Of a DNA stretch of 64,000 bases, positions 23,655-32,924 are shown one piece after another. The DNA lies in the NCBI RefSeq assembly GCF_900114995.1, contig NZ_FOUX01000001.1, positions 310,001-374,000 on the forward strand, given 5' to 3'. Source of the stretch: Chitinophaga sp. YR627. Lineage in GTDB: Bacteria; Bacteroidota; Bacteroidia; Chitinophagales; Chitinophagaceae. The number at the start of each line of letters is the position of its first letter. Position 1 is the stretch's first letter. The notes below the pieces were generated by a model. It worked only from the letters and a program-made list of their open reading frames with translations. It searched no databases and had not been told where the DNA came from. A program made the position numbers and the translations under genes.

Positions 23655-25781
23655 TTATTCAGGCTCTGCAATCCCCAGAAAGATCACCACCCCATCTCCA
23701 CCAGGATTATCAACCACATCAATAACCGCTGAAGGTTTCCAGTTATTCATACACCACAGATTGCCCGCACCGTCTATATTGGTAGAGGTTAAGCGCATAA
23801 TAGGCTGATGACACCGCATCCTTACATCGACCTTTGAAGGTTTTCCATCCACAACGACCGGTCTGGTCTGTGTGCCATATAAAGGATGCCCGTTTGCCAG
23901 TGTTACTTCTGCACCACCCGTCGGCACCGTCAGGAGTCTGGCTGTTTCAGGGCGTTCCGGATCTCGCAGCATCGTAACACCAAAAGATCCTTTTATATCG
24001 AGCGTTTCATCATTGGCATAATCAGCCTTTTCATGGCCGAAATTGGCCAGAAAGACGCTCTGGTGCTGATCGATCCTGACGCCCCAGGGTGCATACGTAT
24101 TAATGTCATAGTATCCTTTCACATGAGAAAGATCATTACTAAGGATGGTCGCCCTGCTACTGGCAACGCCTACAACGATGACTTCTCCCTTCGCATTTAC
24201 AGTAACCTGCCGTAAGGACTCAAATCCTCTCTGGTCGTTCTGCGTACTGTAATAATCGCTGAACCACGCGTTTTTAACTACCAGCTTTTTGCCCTCCAGT
24301 GCCACTTTATAGACAGCGGACAGCGCACAATTGCCGGGATTGTCCTTATCATAGTTCCCGATACACGAAACGTAGGCGTTGCCTGCATGGTCAGGTGTTA
24401 CATCAAAGATCTTGAGATAAGGGGTACGGGTCAGTTCGGGTTCAGACAGGAAGTGCTTTTTGACAGGAAACTGATCACAGATCACAACGTTTTCTGCGGA
24501 AGGATCCCCATTCAGGTATACCACAACCGCACTTGGCTGACTTTCAAACGGGTATACGCCTGTTTTGGCAGGTGCAAACGGGTCCTGGCAGCCGACAGAA
24601 GCCATCCAGAGATTACCGGCTTTGTCATATTCCATACCCTGCACACGGGAAAGGCCGAGGGTATAGCCATTCGGCGGACTCACCGGTTTACCGTCTTTAT
24701 AGTGGAACCGGGAAATGCTCCCTTCCTGTGGGTTATTCAGTTCCGGCCCCCAGCCGAAATTACCAAAGGAGATCAGTTGTTTGTCCGGACTTACTGCCAC
24801 TCCAAAGGCAACGCCAAGCAATCCGCCTCCCTGTACAGGAGAGAAGCTGGCTGGTGTTGCGTCGTATTTATACACCGGACAATGGGTGCCGGAGAGCGCA
24901 CTACCCGCCCTGAAGTTGTTTGCTATCCAGGCATTGTCATCTGCATCAAATACCACAAATGCAGCGCCGGCAGGAATGAAATTCTTTGCTCCGGAGGAAT
25001 TGGCTTTTAATGTGAGCGTCCATTGATCCGGGGCCTTTTTGTCTGCCGGTACATGCATGGACGTAAGAGAATCTGGATAGACTTCTTTCTTATCTGCCAG
25101 CATGTGATAGATCTCCGCCGCATGCGTACAGGGATCATACAGCATGTTCCGGAGTGCCTGGAGGAAATTGTGATTAGGCCTGTCTTTTTCATGCCAGGCA
25201 TAGTCCAGGAACTGATCGTAAAAGCGCTTGTCCCCATGCGTCTTTTCATTGATCAGACAGTAGTAGAACAGGTTACAGAGCGAATTGAACATCGGGTAGC
25301 TGTTCGTCTCAAAACCGTTAGGGGAGTTTTTGATCATCTCTGCAATACCTCCCCCCGTCTGATAAAACTGCTGCTTCATCCCATAGGCGATCTTCATGTT
25401 CCGTTCCGTACCACGCATATGTACCCAGCCTTCATCTCCAACGGTGGTCATACGGGCGAACGTATAGACGGATGCGATAGCAGATTCCGGACAAATCACT
25501 ACGGAATGTGGGACAGATGGCAGGTGAAAGGTGGCCAGCAGGGTAATCGGCCTGTCTTTTACTGTGTGTGCTGTATTGTTGTGCCGGTAGCTGTGTATGG
25601 ACACGGTGACAACAAAATAAGCGGCGCTGTTTGTATCAATGTCAGCGTGGAAATTGTTACCATTAAAAGCAGTCTTATGATGGGAGGGCTGTCCATCGAT
25701 AGCATGCACAATCTCATAAGTTCCTGAAGTGATCTCAACGTCTTTAACGTTCACTTCAAATTGAACGGTTTTGGTAGTCAT
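23655..25781 (-). CDS. 708-residue beta-propeller (NHL/streptogramin-lyase-like) protein with helical N-terminal region
   Basis: No signal peptide, so cytosolic unless exported by an unusual route. The N-terminal 110 residues are beta-rich ('VQFEVNVKDVEITSGTYEIV'). Next is a helical block (about 110-250), 'ICPESAIASVYTFARM', 'MFNSLCNLFYYCLI' and 'LQALRNMLYDPCTHAAEIYH', which matches in pattern the helical segment ahead of NHL-type propellers in many Acidobacteria and Proteobacteria proteins. From about residue 255, blade-like repeats follow: 'FVVFDADDNAWIANNF', 'GVAVSPDKQLISFGNFGWG', 'GMEYDKAGNLWMASVG', 'DVTPDHAGNAYVSCIGNYD' and 'NIDGAGNLWCMNNW'. It may be a sensor or lyase-like enzyme. The function is unknown and the gene is alone. 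Confidence 0.8.
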   Translation of the reverse strand: MTTKTVQFEVNVKDVEITSGTYEIVHAIDGQPSHHKTAFNGNNFHADIDTNSAAYFVVTVSIHSYRHNNTAHTVKDRPITLLATFHLPSVPHSVVICPESAIASVYTFARMTTVGDEGWVHMRGTERNMKIAYGMKQQFYQTGGGIAEMIKNSPNGFETNSYPMFNSLCNLFYYCLINEKTHGDKRFYDQFLDYAWHEKDRPNHNFLQALRNMLYDPCTHAAEIYHMLADKKEVYPDSLTSMHVPADKKAPDQWTLTLKANSSGAKNFIPAGAAFVVFDADDNAWIANNFRAGSALSGTHCPVYKYDATPASFSPVQGGGLLGVAFGVAVSPDKQLISFGNFGWGPELNNPQEGSISRFHYKDGKPVSPPNGYTLGLSRVQGMEYDKAGNLWMASVGCQDPFAPAKTGVYPFESQPSAVVVYLNGDPSAENVVICDQFPVKKHFLSEPELTRTPYLKIFDVTPDHAGNAYVSCIGNYDKDNPGNCALSAVYKVALEGKKLVVKNAWFSDYYSTQNDQRGFESLRQVTVNAKGEVIVVGVASSRATILSNDLSHVKGYYDINTYAPWGVRIDQHQSVFLANFGHEKADYANDETLDIKGSFGVTMLRDPERPETARLLTVPTGGAEVTLANGHPLYGTQTRPVVVDGKPSKVDVRMRCHQPIMRLTSTNIDGAGNLWCMNNWKPSAVIDVVDNPGGDGVVIFLGIAEPE

Positions 25782-25909
25782 AGTATATGCTTAGAGGTGT
25801 ATAAAAACGGGATTTAAACATTCACATCAGACAAACAAAAGGGGCGATAAACCTGATCCGGCTGTTTTGAGGGTATCGGACCGGATTTCCGGCAGCTAAA
25901 TATAATCTT

Positions 25910-25917
25910 TATCTTTG
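25910..25917 (+). promoter_or_regulatory. Bacteroidota -7 promoter box
   Basis: TATCTTTG matches TAnnTTTG exactly, with a partial -33 element (TTTC at 25886-25889) about 20 bases upstream. It is the likely promoter of the gene at 26032, giving a leader of about 108 bases. Confidence 0.5.
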
Positions 25918-26031
25918 TAACAACTTTCCCCCAAAATACGGGTATCCCTCAAACCGATCGTCATATCTTATTAAACTCCAGGACCACAACGTTTTTTCTG
26001 CAGCATTTATCTGTACTTCTAAATATTGGTT

Positions 26032-26565
26032 ATGAAAAAGAACTTTTACCTGTTGCTGCTGCTCCTGTTGTTCTTTTATATAAGTCCGCTGGGGGCTAAA
26101 CACCTTTTCATCAGGGTATTTGATCAACATGGTTACTTAATCGCCAAAGGAAACTTCTACGCTGCTACAGACAGCTCTGTACAACTCCGGCGTGGCGAGA
26201 GACCGGTTGAGGTACTGGTAAGGGATATCGGTACCATTAAAACAAAACGATCTTTCGGGCATCCAATCTTAATAGGCGGGATCATAGGCACATTGTCGGG
26301 CGCTATAACAGGGTTGGCCGCACACGAGTCGCTTAACAGCGGCAGTGACTATTTCGACCTGGAGACTTCTGTAGGGGAAGATATGGCGGGTGTAGCCCTT
26401 GCGGGAGCTGTTGTGGGCGGGGTGATAGGCACCATTGTTGCGGCAACACAGAAAAGAACAGTGCTGATCGTGAATGGAAATATCAATGAATGGCAGCAGC
26501 AAAGAAAAACGCTGGATGCCATGCAGGCAAAGCTGATGGAGGAACGCGTACCTGGCCGACGATAA
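26032..26565 (+). CDS. Exported glycine-zipper protein, 177 residues
   Basis: The start is the ATG at 26032; the TTG two codons earlier is less likely. A strong signal peptide follows (Leu run, cleavage near 'PLGA'). The mature part begins with a small beta domain ('HLFIRVFDQHGYLIAKGNFY', 'LRRGERPVEVLVRDIGTIKT'), then two Gly-rich hydrophobic segments with GxxxG spacing ('ILIGGIIGTLSGAITGLAAH' and 'GVALAGAVVGGVIGTIVAAT') that look like glycine zippers. The C-terminus is helical ('EWQQQRKTLDAMQAKLMEER'). It probably sits in or under an envelope membrane. The next gene starts 20 bases downstream, so cotranscription is likely. Confidence 0.75.
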   Translation: MKKNFYLLLLLLLFFYISPLGAKHLFIRVFDQHGYLIAKGNFYAATDSSVQLRRGERPVEVLVRDIGTIKTKRSFGHPILIGGIIGTLSGAITGLAAHESLNSGSDYFDLETSVGEDMAGVALAGAVVGGVIGTIVAATQKRTVLIVNGNINEWQQQRKTLDAMQAKLMEERVPGRR

Positions 26566-26585
26566 GCGCCAATAAAGCTGTTACT

Positions 26586-26930
26586 ATGAAGATCGCTGTC
26601 AAAAGAATTTATGAACCTGCCGCTTCGGATGATGGATACCGTATCCTGGTAGACCGCTTATGGCCACGAGGTATTAAAAAAGAGGCTGCCGGGATTGACG
26701 AGTGGTGTAAAGAGGTAGCTCCTTCTGCGAAGTTAAGGACCTGGTTTGGTCATGACCCGGAGAAGTGGATTGAATTTAAAAAGAAATATAAAGACGAGTT
26801 AAAGGATAACACCGCCTGGAAAGAACTACAGGAACTGGTGCAGACGAAGCGTAAGATCACGCTTTTATATGGCGCCAGAGATGAAGCACACAACCAGGCG
26901 GTGGTATTGGCAGATTTACTGCGCAGGTAA
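26586..26930 (+). CDS. DUF488 family protein (YeaO-like)
   Basis: 114 residues from the ATG at 26586; the longer frame from 26490 would overlap the preceding gene and lacks family similarity. The chain shows the YeaO/DUF488 signature: 'VKRIYEPAASDDGYRILVDR', 'LWPRGIKKEAAGIDEWCKEV', 'APSAKLRTWFGHDPEKWIEF', and a final 'ITLLYGARDEAHNQAVVLAD'. The family is cytosolic, small and without an established activity. It ends before a strong bidirectional terminator. Confidence 0.93.
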   Translation: MKIAVKRIYEPAASDDGYRILVDRLWPRGIKKEAAGIDEWCKEVAPSAKLRTWFGHDPEKWIEFKKKYKDELKDNTAWKELQELVQTKRKITLLYGARDEAHNQAVVLADLLRR

Positions 26931-26983
26931 TATTTGAAAAAACCAGTGTAAATATTATAACGACAACCTGGCAGGGATCGGGC

Positions 26984-27024
26984 AAAAGTAAAAGGACAGG
27001 TGAAGTACCTGTCCTTTTACTTTT
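26984..27024. terminator. Bidirectional terminator, 18-bp perfect stem
   Basis: Arms 26984-27001 and 27007-27024 are exactly complementary with a 5-base loop. The outer parts are A-rich and T-rich, so both strands end in U-rich 3' sides. It lies between the convergent genes ending at 26930 and 27051. Confidence 0.9.
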
Positions 27025-27050
27025 ATAGCTTATCGATGTGGTGGTATTGA

Positions 27051-27995
27051 TCAGGCTTCTGCTGTTGCTTTGGATGGCTTTGCATGTGTCTGTGCCACCA
27101 GTGTTACCAGTTCAGGAATAACGTAGCTCAGGCACACACCAATATTGTAAGCGGCGGTGAAATTCTGTGCTTCTGTTTTTACATTGCCATTGGCGTCTTT
27201 TCCGTTCACATCATCTGCAAAATGTCCCACCCGGTCAGTAATACCGGAGATAAAGAAGAATGGGGCATCACATAAGAGGCGGATAACGCCATGTGTGGTT
27301 TCTACAGAGCCAACCGGTAATGTATTGCCGGTGTCAGCCAGTTGCTGTAACCCGCTTTCATCAGAATTGGCATAATCGGCGTAATTGGTAATATTCACAA
27401 CACTGACGCCAATATTGTCTTTATCTGATAGTACGCTGATATTGGCGGAAGGATTCAGGTAAGGTTTGAGTAAACGCTGTTCTATCAGCTGGATCGTATT
27501 GGTATCAAACTGGAAGAGGGCAGGATTTACCGTAGAATGCAGCACTTTTTCAAAATTAGCAGGATCATCCCATACGCTCTCCGGATTCTGTCCGTCAGGA
27601 TGATAGTTGTGGATGAAGATATTGCTGCCCAGTACTACACAACCATTGTTATTACCACCATTCAGACCGAGGGCTGCAGTACCCAGCGCTACCACGATAT
27701 CTGGTTTTTCAGAGCGGTAAGCCAGGATCTTCGGCAGGCATTCATGTTTACCCTGGGAACTGGAGGGATTCCATTTGGCATCCATAATGTCCTGTATACA
27801 CCAGAGTTCAATGGTCGTCTGACGGAATGAATCCCATACCGCCCGGGGCTTTGCAGTGCCTTGTGCAAAAGTCCATGGGTAGTGGAGCTGTGTCGGATTG
27901 GGAAGGGCCACAGGACGGATCCTTACATTCAACAGGGCATTTAAAATAGGTTCTACTTCCCAGGATTTGTTACCAATTAATACAATCCTTTTCAT
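27051..27995 (-). CDS. Nucleoside-phosphorylase/nucleosidase-like protein, 314 residues
   Basis: Cytosolic alpha/beta protein. It opens with a Rossmann-like strand ('MKRIVLIGNKSWEVEPILNA'). Later blocks recall the purine-nucleoside phosphorylase/MTA nucleosidase fold: 'KPDIVVALGTAALGLNGG' as the substrate-pocket turn, 'SVETTHGVIRLLCDAPFFFI' where the fold has its ribose-binding Met-Glu region, and 'SGITDRVGHFADDVNG' matching the 'R.ISD.A' turn, with a C-terminal helix ending the domain. Similarity is by pattern only and the substrate is unknown. The C-terminal tail is Ala/Lys/Thr-rich. It is convergent with the DUF488 gene. Confidence 0.65.
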   Translation of the reverse strand: MKRIVLIGNKSWEVEPILNALLNVRIRPVALPNPTQLHYPWTFAQGTAKPRAVWDSFRQTTIELWCIQDIMDAKWNPSSSQGKHECLPKILAYRSEKPDIVVALGTAALGLNGGNNNGCVVLGSNIFIHNYHPDGQNPESVWDDPANFEKVLHSTVNPALFQFDTNTIQLIEQRLLKPYLNPSANISVLSDKDNIGVSVVNITNYADYANSDESGLQQLADTGNTLPVGSVETTHGVIRLLCDAPFFFISGITDRVGHFADDVNGKDANGNVKTEAQNFTAAYNIGVCLSYVIPELVTLVAQTHAKPSKATAEA

Positions 27996-28315
27996 AATGT
28001 AGTTTTAGATCGTTAGTGAATAGAAGAGAATATGGTCGCAATAATTCAGGAGCTAATGGTTTTTGAGGTGCGGGGTATTCCCGCATATTAACAGCAAAAA
28101 GAGCAAAAGGTTAAAACTTATCTTGTTATAGGGGTTTTATAGCATCCGTACGGATAAAAATGGCAGGAATCAGGTTGTTGATGTCAGTAATCCGCCTGTT
28201 GTTGCAGAATACTTTACCGGCAACAGCAGATGGCCTAATATTGCATCGTAAATGTGCATGTAACGACGCGCTCAAAGGAGCATCAGCAGCTACTACTATT
28301 TACAGAAAGATCTAT
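27996..28315. other. 320-bp divergent region, no gene seen
   Basis: Lies between the minus-strand phosphorylase-like gene and the plus-strand histidine kinase. The kinase frame continues back to 28160, but the extra 52 residues have no hydrophobic or domain character. I see no repeat and no exact -7 box. Confidence 0.5.
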
Positions 28316-29386
28316 ATGAACATAAAAGATATTGGCATGTTGACGCCTGTCAGGAAACACTGGCGGCAGATATTGATCATCCTGGCGATTTATACGACCT
28401 GGAGTGTGGCGGTATTCCTGTTTCTGATCGGACTACAGGGGCCGGAAACGACCATCAGACAATTTGGTGGCAGCCAGGCTGTTTATTTCAACTTTGGTCA
28501 TTCGATTATCAAAGGGACCATCGTTTATTATATCCTGATCTATCACCTGGCGCTACCGGTAGTACAAACCAGGAAATGGAAAAAAGCACTGGTACAGTGT
28601 CTGTTGTTTCTGGTATTGCTGACAGTATATGAGTATTTCTGGAATTTCAAAACGGGTAATCCCAACATCGGAGAAGGTGCGCACATTTCGGTACGTACTT
28701 TTCTGATCACCGCGGTCATCCTGGATGTCATAATGGTGATGATGTCTGTTTATTTTGCCACGCTGATAACATCCAATGAAATGCACCGGCGAAAAGAGGA
28801 ACTGGAGAAGCAGAAGTTGCAGGCAGAACTTTCAGCTATCCGCTATCAGATCAATCCGCATTTCCTGTTTAACTCGCTCAGTTTTATCTACACAAAGGCG
28901 TTGAAAACGAGTCCGGAAGCCGCACACGCAGTACACCTGTTGTCAGAGATCATGAGCTATGCCCTGGATGACTGGGGAGAACTGGGAACAGTGCCGCTAA
29001 CGCTGGAAGTGGATCATATGAAGAAGGTGATAGAAATGAACCAGATCCGGTTTAATCATATGCTGCATATCAGATACCAGGAGCATGTGGAAGAAGGGGA
29101 TGTACATGTGCCTACGCTGGCTCTCGTGACGCTTGTAGAGAATGCATTCAAGCACGGTGATCTGAATGATGAACAGCACCAGGTGTGTATTGAGCTGAAC
29201 GTGACTAAAAGCAGGATCTGTTTCAGGGTGAGTAATAAGAAAAAGAAAGGCCCGAAAGAACCATCCAAAGGTATTGGTCTGAGTAATGTACAGCAGCGTT
29301 TACAACTGATGTACGGCGCGAAGCAATCTTTTGTTATTAAAGAAGACGAAAATTTTTATTCAAACGAGATCATCATTAACCTTTAA
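28316..29386 (+). CDS. LytS/YehU-type sensor histidine kinase
   Basis: 356 residues from the ATG at 28316. Four membrane helices are visible: 'ILIILAIYTTWSVAVFLFLI', 'TIVYYILIYHLALPVV', 'ALVQCLLFLVLLTVYEYF' and 'FLITAVILDVIMVMMSVYFA'. A coiled linker follows, then the His_kinase domain with phospho-acceptor His in 'IRYQINPHFLFNSLSFIY'. The ATPase part has an N box ('LALVTLVENAFKHGD') and a G box ('KGIGLSNVQQRL'). It signals to the LytTR regulator, whose gene begins 3 bases after its stop. There is no recognisable extracytoplasmic sensor domain, so the stimulus is probably felt in or near the membrane. Confidence 0.95.
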   Translation: MNIKDIGMLTPVRKHWRQILIILAIYTTWSVAVFLFLIGLQGPETTIRQFGGSQAVYFNFGHSIIKGTIVYYILIYHLALPVVQTRKWKKALVQCLLFLVLLTVYEYFWNFKTGNPNIGEGAHISVRTFLITAVILDVIMVMMSVYFATLITSNEMHRRKEELEKQKLQAELSAIRYQINPHFLFNSLSFIYTKALKTSPEAAHAVHLLSEIMSYALDDWGELGTVPLTLEVDHMKKVIEMNQIRFNHMLHIRYQEHVEEGDVHVPTLALVTLVENAFKHGDLNDEQHQVCIELNVTKSRICFRVSNKKKKGPKEPSKGIGLSNVQQRLQLMYGAKQSFVIKEDENFYSNEIIINL

Positions 29387-29389
29387 GTC

Positions 29390-30136
29390 ATGATCAATTG
29401 TATTGTTGTAGATGATGAAGCGCATGCAATAGAATTGCTGACACTGCATATTGAGCAAACGCCTTTTCTGAAACTGGCAGGTACGGCTACGAATCCTGTG
29501 GAGGCATTGCAGCTGCTAAATCAGACGGAAGTAGACCTCATTTTCCTGGATATTCAGATGCCGGGTATGTCAGGGATAGAACTGTTGCAATTGCTGAACG
29601 AAAAGTATAAGGTGATATTGACCACAGCTTTCAGAGAGTATGCGCTGGATGGATATGATCATAATGTGGTGGATTACCTGTTAAAGCCTATTTTCTTTCC
29701 CCGTTTTCTGAAAGCAGTACAGCGGGCACAGGAAGCGATAGCAAGTCCTAAAAAGGAAACAGATGATTTTATACTGGTCAAGACAGAGTATAAGGGAAAA
29801 CTGCTGAAAATAAATGTGAACGACATCATTTATATCGAAGGGAAGGGACGGTATGTTTGTTTTCATACCCGTGAGAAAGAGCAGGTGATGGCACAGCTGA
29901 ATATCGGCAGCTTAGAGGAGAAACTACCTGGTGACCGCTTTCTGCGCATCCATAAGTCTTTCATCATCGCAGTTCCTTTCATCATTATGATCCATGGTAA
30001 TATGGTACACCTGGAGTTTACTGAAGACCAGATCCCTATCGGACAAACCTACCGCGACGGTTTTATGGGACAAATGCTGGACAAGGTGATCACCAATAAA
30101 AACAAAGAAGACTCAGACCCGGGAGAGTCTGTTTAA
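29390..30136 (+). CDS. LytTR-family response regulator (LytR/AlgR type)
   Basis: 248 residues. The receiver domain (1-120) has acidic pocket Asp8/Asp9, phospho-acceptor Asp54 in 'DLIFLDIQMPG', the Thr in 'ILTTAF' and Lys99 in 'DYLLKPI'. The C-terminal LytTR DNA-binding domain (about 135-235) shows 'FILVKTEYKGKLLKINVNDI', 'IYIEGKGRYVCFHT' and 'FLRIHKSFIIAV'. It is the partner of the upstream kinase. The targets are unknown; the small lipoprotein gene 54 bases downstream is a candidate. Confidence 0.96.
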   Translation: MINCIVVDDEAHAIELLTLHIEQTPFLKLAGTATNPVEALQLLNQTEVDLIFLDIQMPGMSGIELLQLLNEKYKVILTTAFREYALDGYDHNVVDYLLKPIFFPRFLKAVQRAQEAIASPKKETDDFILVKTEYKGKLLKINVNDIIYIEGKGRYVCFHTREKEQVMAQLNIGSLEEKLPGDRFLRIHKSFIIAVPFIIMIHGNMVHLEFTEDQIPIGQTYRDGFMGQMLDKVITNKNKEDSDPGESV

Positions 30137-30190
30137 TATAGCAAGCAATAAATTATTTAAAAACCAAACAATCAGTTTACAACTCAAAAA

Positions 30191-30595
30191 ATGAAAAAGT
30201 TATCATTATTTAAATCAGGTGTAGTGCTCATGCTTTCATTACTTACAGCATGTTCAGGACCTGCTTATCTTGGTAAAACCTATACGCCAACACAGAATGT
30301 CGATATTTATCTGGATGCAGCTGATGTGAAAAAGCCGTATGAAGTAATGGGTACATCAGATGTTGGGCAGGGGTTTAGTTCGCTGAACGCGGTACAGGAG
30401 AAGGTCATCAATCTGGGCAAAGGCAAGGGCGCAGATGGTGTGATCATGAAACTGACGGAGGAAGTGACAGGTAGCCAGAAAAGTGATTTTGGCTCCATTG
30501 AGAATGGCAAGAAGAACAATACCTATACCGGCGGTTCCGTAACGAACAATATCAAGGTGAAAAAGGTGCAGGCCACTTTTATCAAGTATAAGTAA
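30191..30595 (+). CDS. Small lipoprotein, 134 residues
   Basis: Lipobox 'SLLTAC' gives lipidated Cys21. The mature part begins 'SGPAYLGKTYTPTQNVDIYL' and contains 'YEVMGTSDVGQGF', then 'KGADGVIMKLTEEVTG'. This layout resembles small envelope proteins of the YbjQ/YdgH-like type that carry a short alpha/beta domain with a 'GADG' turn. No firm family name can be given. It follows the LytS/LytTR pair by 54 bases, so it may be part of that operon or its regulated target. Confidence 0.75.
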   Translation: MKKLSLFKSGVVLMLSLLTACSGPAYLGKTYTPTQNVDIYLDAADVKKPYEVMGTSDVGQGFSSLNAVQEKVINLGKGKGADGVIMKLTEEVTGSQKSDFGSIENGKKNNTYTGGSVTNNIKVKKVQATFIKYK

Positions 30596-30829
30596 TCTTC
30601 CATTTCTTAAGATTAACCTGTTATAACCTCCAGCTATTCCCTGCCAGATCTGCAACTAAATACAGGGTATCGGGGCCCCATCCTGTAATCATCACTCAGC
30701 TTTCTTTTATATAAATACTTTTTTCAGAAAAGCTTCTGGAAAAGAATGGACTTTTATTGGTCGGTATGAAGGAGATCTGGTAGGGTTTTGTGAATGTGAT
30801 TCTTAATCGAGAATAAACCCAAAAGATAT

Positions 30830-32872
30830 TTGAAACAGCAACTTGTTCTTTTAATAATAGGTACGTTTAGTATAGTCATCAGTAGTGCTCAGATATCCCG
30901 TCAACCGGGATCAACCAGGCCGGGTAATCCGGCTCTGGTTTCTTCTGAGAGAGAGTTACAGGAATTGATCGATGCGTCAATAGGGAACTACAGGTATAAT
31001 GTAGAAGACTATTTTGCGCATCCACAATCATCAGATTTTCAGCTATCGCCTGATGGCCGGTATATTTCCTTCAGAGAACGTGATGAACATGGTAAAAGTA
31101 ATGTGATGGTCAGAGACGTGAGTACGGGTAAAACTGCCTGTGCCCTCAAAGAAACAGAGCATGTTATCATCGGATATGGCTGGGCATCAGATAGCCGGCT
31201 GTTATATATGATGGATAATGGCGGTAATGAGAACTATCACTTATATGCCGTGAATACAGACGGTTCGGATAATATGGACCTGACGCCTTACGAAGGTGTA
31301 CGGGCCACGATATTAAAACGTTTGCCAGAGCATAGAGACTTCATCATTGTTTCTATGAACAAAGACAATCCGCAGAATTTCGAGCCTTATAAAATCAACG
31401 TTAACACAGGTGAACTGGTCAGGTTGTATGAGAATGACGATCTGACCAACCCTGTGAATGGGTATGATTTTGATAAGGATGGCAACCTTCGGGCATTCTC
31501 CAGAATGCATAACGGGACGGAAATGCAGTACTTCTATAAATCAAAAGATGCGAAGGATTACACACTGGTAAAGACCACTCCCTGGTACAATAAATTTGTG
31601 ATCTTATCCTTTAACTATGCATCCGCCAATCCGGATGAAGCCTATGTGCTGACGAACCTTGAGGCAGATAAAGCACGTATCGTGCTCTATGACCTGAAAG
31701 CAGGAAAGATCATCAGAGAAGTGTATGCCGACAAAGACTATGATGTGTCCAGCCTTGCTTTATCGCGAAAGCGGAACTGGGAAATTGATTACATAGATTA
31801 TGAAGGAGAGCAGCATGTTATTAAACCGGTCAGTAAACATTTCAACAGCATCTATAAAAAGTTAAAGCACCAGTTTAAAGGTTATCAGTTCCAGATTGCT
31901 GCACAGACCGAAAATGAAGATCAGTACCTGGTGAAAGTGAGCAGCGATCGTTTATACGGCAGATTTTATCATTTTGATGCAAAGACGGGTAAGATCGCGC
32001 TCCTGTGTGATCTGATGCCACAGCTGAAGGAGGAGGATATGGCGGTGATGCGCCCGATTACCTTTAAATCGTTGGATGGACTAACGATACATGGGTATAT
32101 CACACTACCTCCAGGTGCTTCAAAAAGGAAGAAAGTCCCGCTGATTGTCAATCCGCATGGCGGCCCTCATGGTATCCGTGATACCTGGGGCTTTAATCCG
32201 GAGGCCCAGTTGTTTGCCAGCAGAGGTTATGCCACTTTGCATATCAACTTCCGTATGTCTGACGGATACGGACTGAACTTTTTCCGTGCAGGGTTTAAGC
32301 AAACCGGTCGTAAGATCATGGATGACCTGGAAGACGGGGTGCATTATGTCATTAACAAGGGTTGGGCTGACCGGGACAATATCGGTATTTATGGTGGTAG
32401 TCATGGTGGATACGCTACATTGATGGGACTGATCAAAACGCCTTATCTGTATAAGGCAGGGGTGGACTATGTAGGGATCTCCAACATCTTTACCTTTTTT
32501 GACGCTTTTCCGGTGTACTGGAAACCTTTAAAAGATATGCTGAAGGATATCTGGTATGACCTGGATGATCCGGAGGAAGCAAAGATCGCGCGGGCCGTTT
32601 CTCCTATCTATCATACGGATAAGATCAACGCGTCCCTGTTTGTTGTACAGGGGGCTAATGATCCCAGGGTAAATATCCTGGAGTCTGACCGGATCGTAGA
32701 GGCTGTACGAAAAAGGGGCGTTGAGGTGCCTTATATGGTGAAATATGATGAAGGGCATGGCTTTCAGAAAGAAGCGAATCAGCTTGTCTTTTATAAGGCG
32801 ATGCTGGGTTTCTTCAGTTTGCATTTCAACAGGCCCGCCCCGATCATCCTGGATGACTGGGATGTGTATTAA
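30830..32872 (+). CDS. S9-family prolyl oligopeptidase-type peptidase, exported
   Basis: 680 residues with a TTG start and a clear signal peptide ('LLIIGTFSIVISSAQ'). The N-terminal half is a beta-propeller (about 60-400; 'FQLSPDGRYISFRERDEHGK', 'YGWASDSRLLYMMDNGGNEN'). The C-terminal alpha/beta-hydrolase domain has the HGG oxyanion block 'IVNPHGGPHGIRDTWGF' and the nucleophile elbow 'GIYGGSHGGYAT' with Ser524. Asp611 ('GANDPRV') and His643 ('DEGHGF') complete the triad. All catalytic residues are intact. It probably trims peptides in the periplasm. It may be followed in the same transcript by the regulator at 32925. Confidence 0.95.
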   Translation: MKQQLVLLIIGTFSIVISSAQISRQPGSTRPGNPALVSSERELQELIDASIGNYRYNVEDYFAHPQSSDFQLSPDGRYISFRERDEHGKSNVMVRDVSTGKTACALKETEHVIIGYGWASDSRLLYMMDNGGNENYHLYAVNTDGSDNMDLTPYEGVRATILKRLPEHRDFIIVSMNKDNPQNFEPYKINVNTGELVRLYENDDLTNPVNGYDFDKDGNLRAFSRMHNGTEMQYFYKSKDAKDYTLVKTTPWYNKFVILSFNYASANPDEAYVLTNLEADKARIVLYDLKAGKIIREVYADKDYDVSSLALSRKRNWEIDYIDYEGEQHVIKPVSKHFNSIYKKLKHQFKGYQFQIAAQTENEDQYLVKVSSDRLYGRFYHFDAKTGKIALLCDLMPQLKEEDMAVMRPITFKSLDGLTIHGYITLPPGASKRKKVPLIVNPHGGPHGIRDTWGFNPEAQLFASRGYATLHINFRMSDGYGLNFFRAGFKQTGRKIMDDLEDGVHYVINKGWADRDNIGIYGGSHGGYATLMGLIKTPYLYKAGVDYVGISNIFTFFDAFPVYWKPLKDMLKDIWYDLDDPEEAKIARAVSPIYHTDKINASLFVVQGANDPRVNILESDRIVEAVRKRGVEVPYMVKYDEGHGFQKEANQLVFYKAMLGFFSLHFNRPAPIILDDWDVY

Positions 32873-32924
32873 ATTTGTAAAACCCTACACTACAGTGTAA
32901 ATTTAGGGCTGTTTAAAGCTTTAA

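Noticed and set aside
24387..25010. Long plus-strand frames opposite the propeller gene
   Set aside because: They have skewed composition and no motif, while the minus-strand frame shows clear blade repeats.
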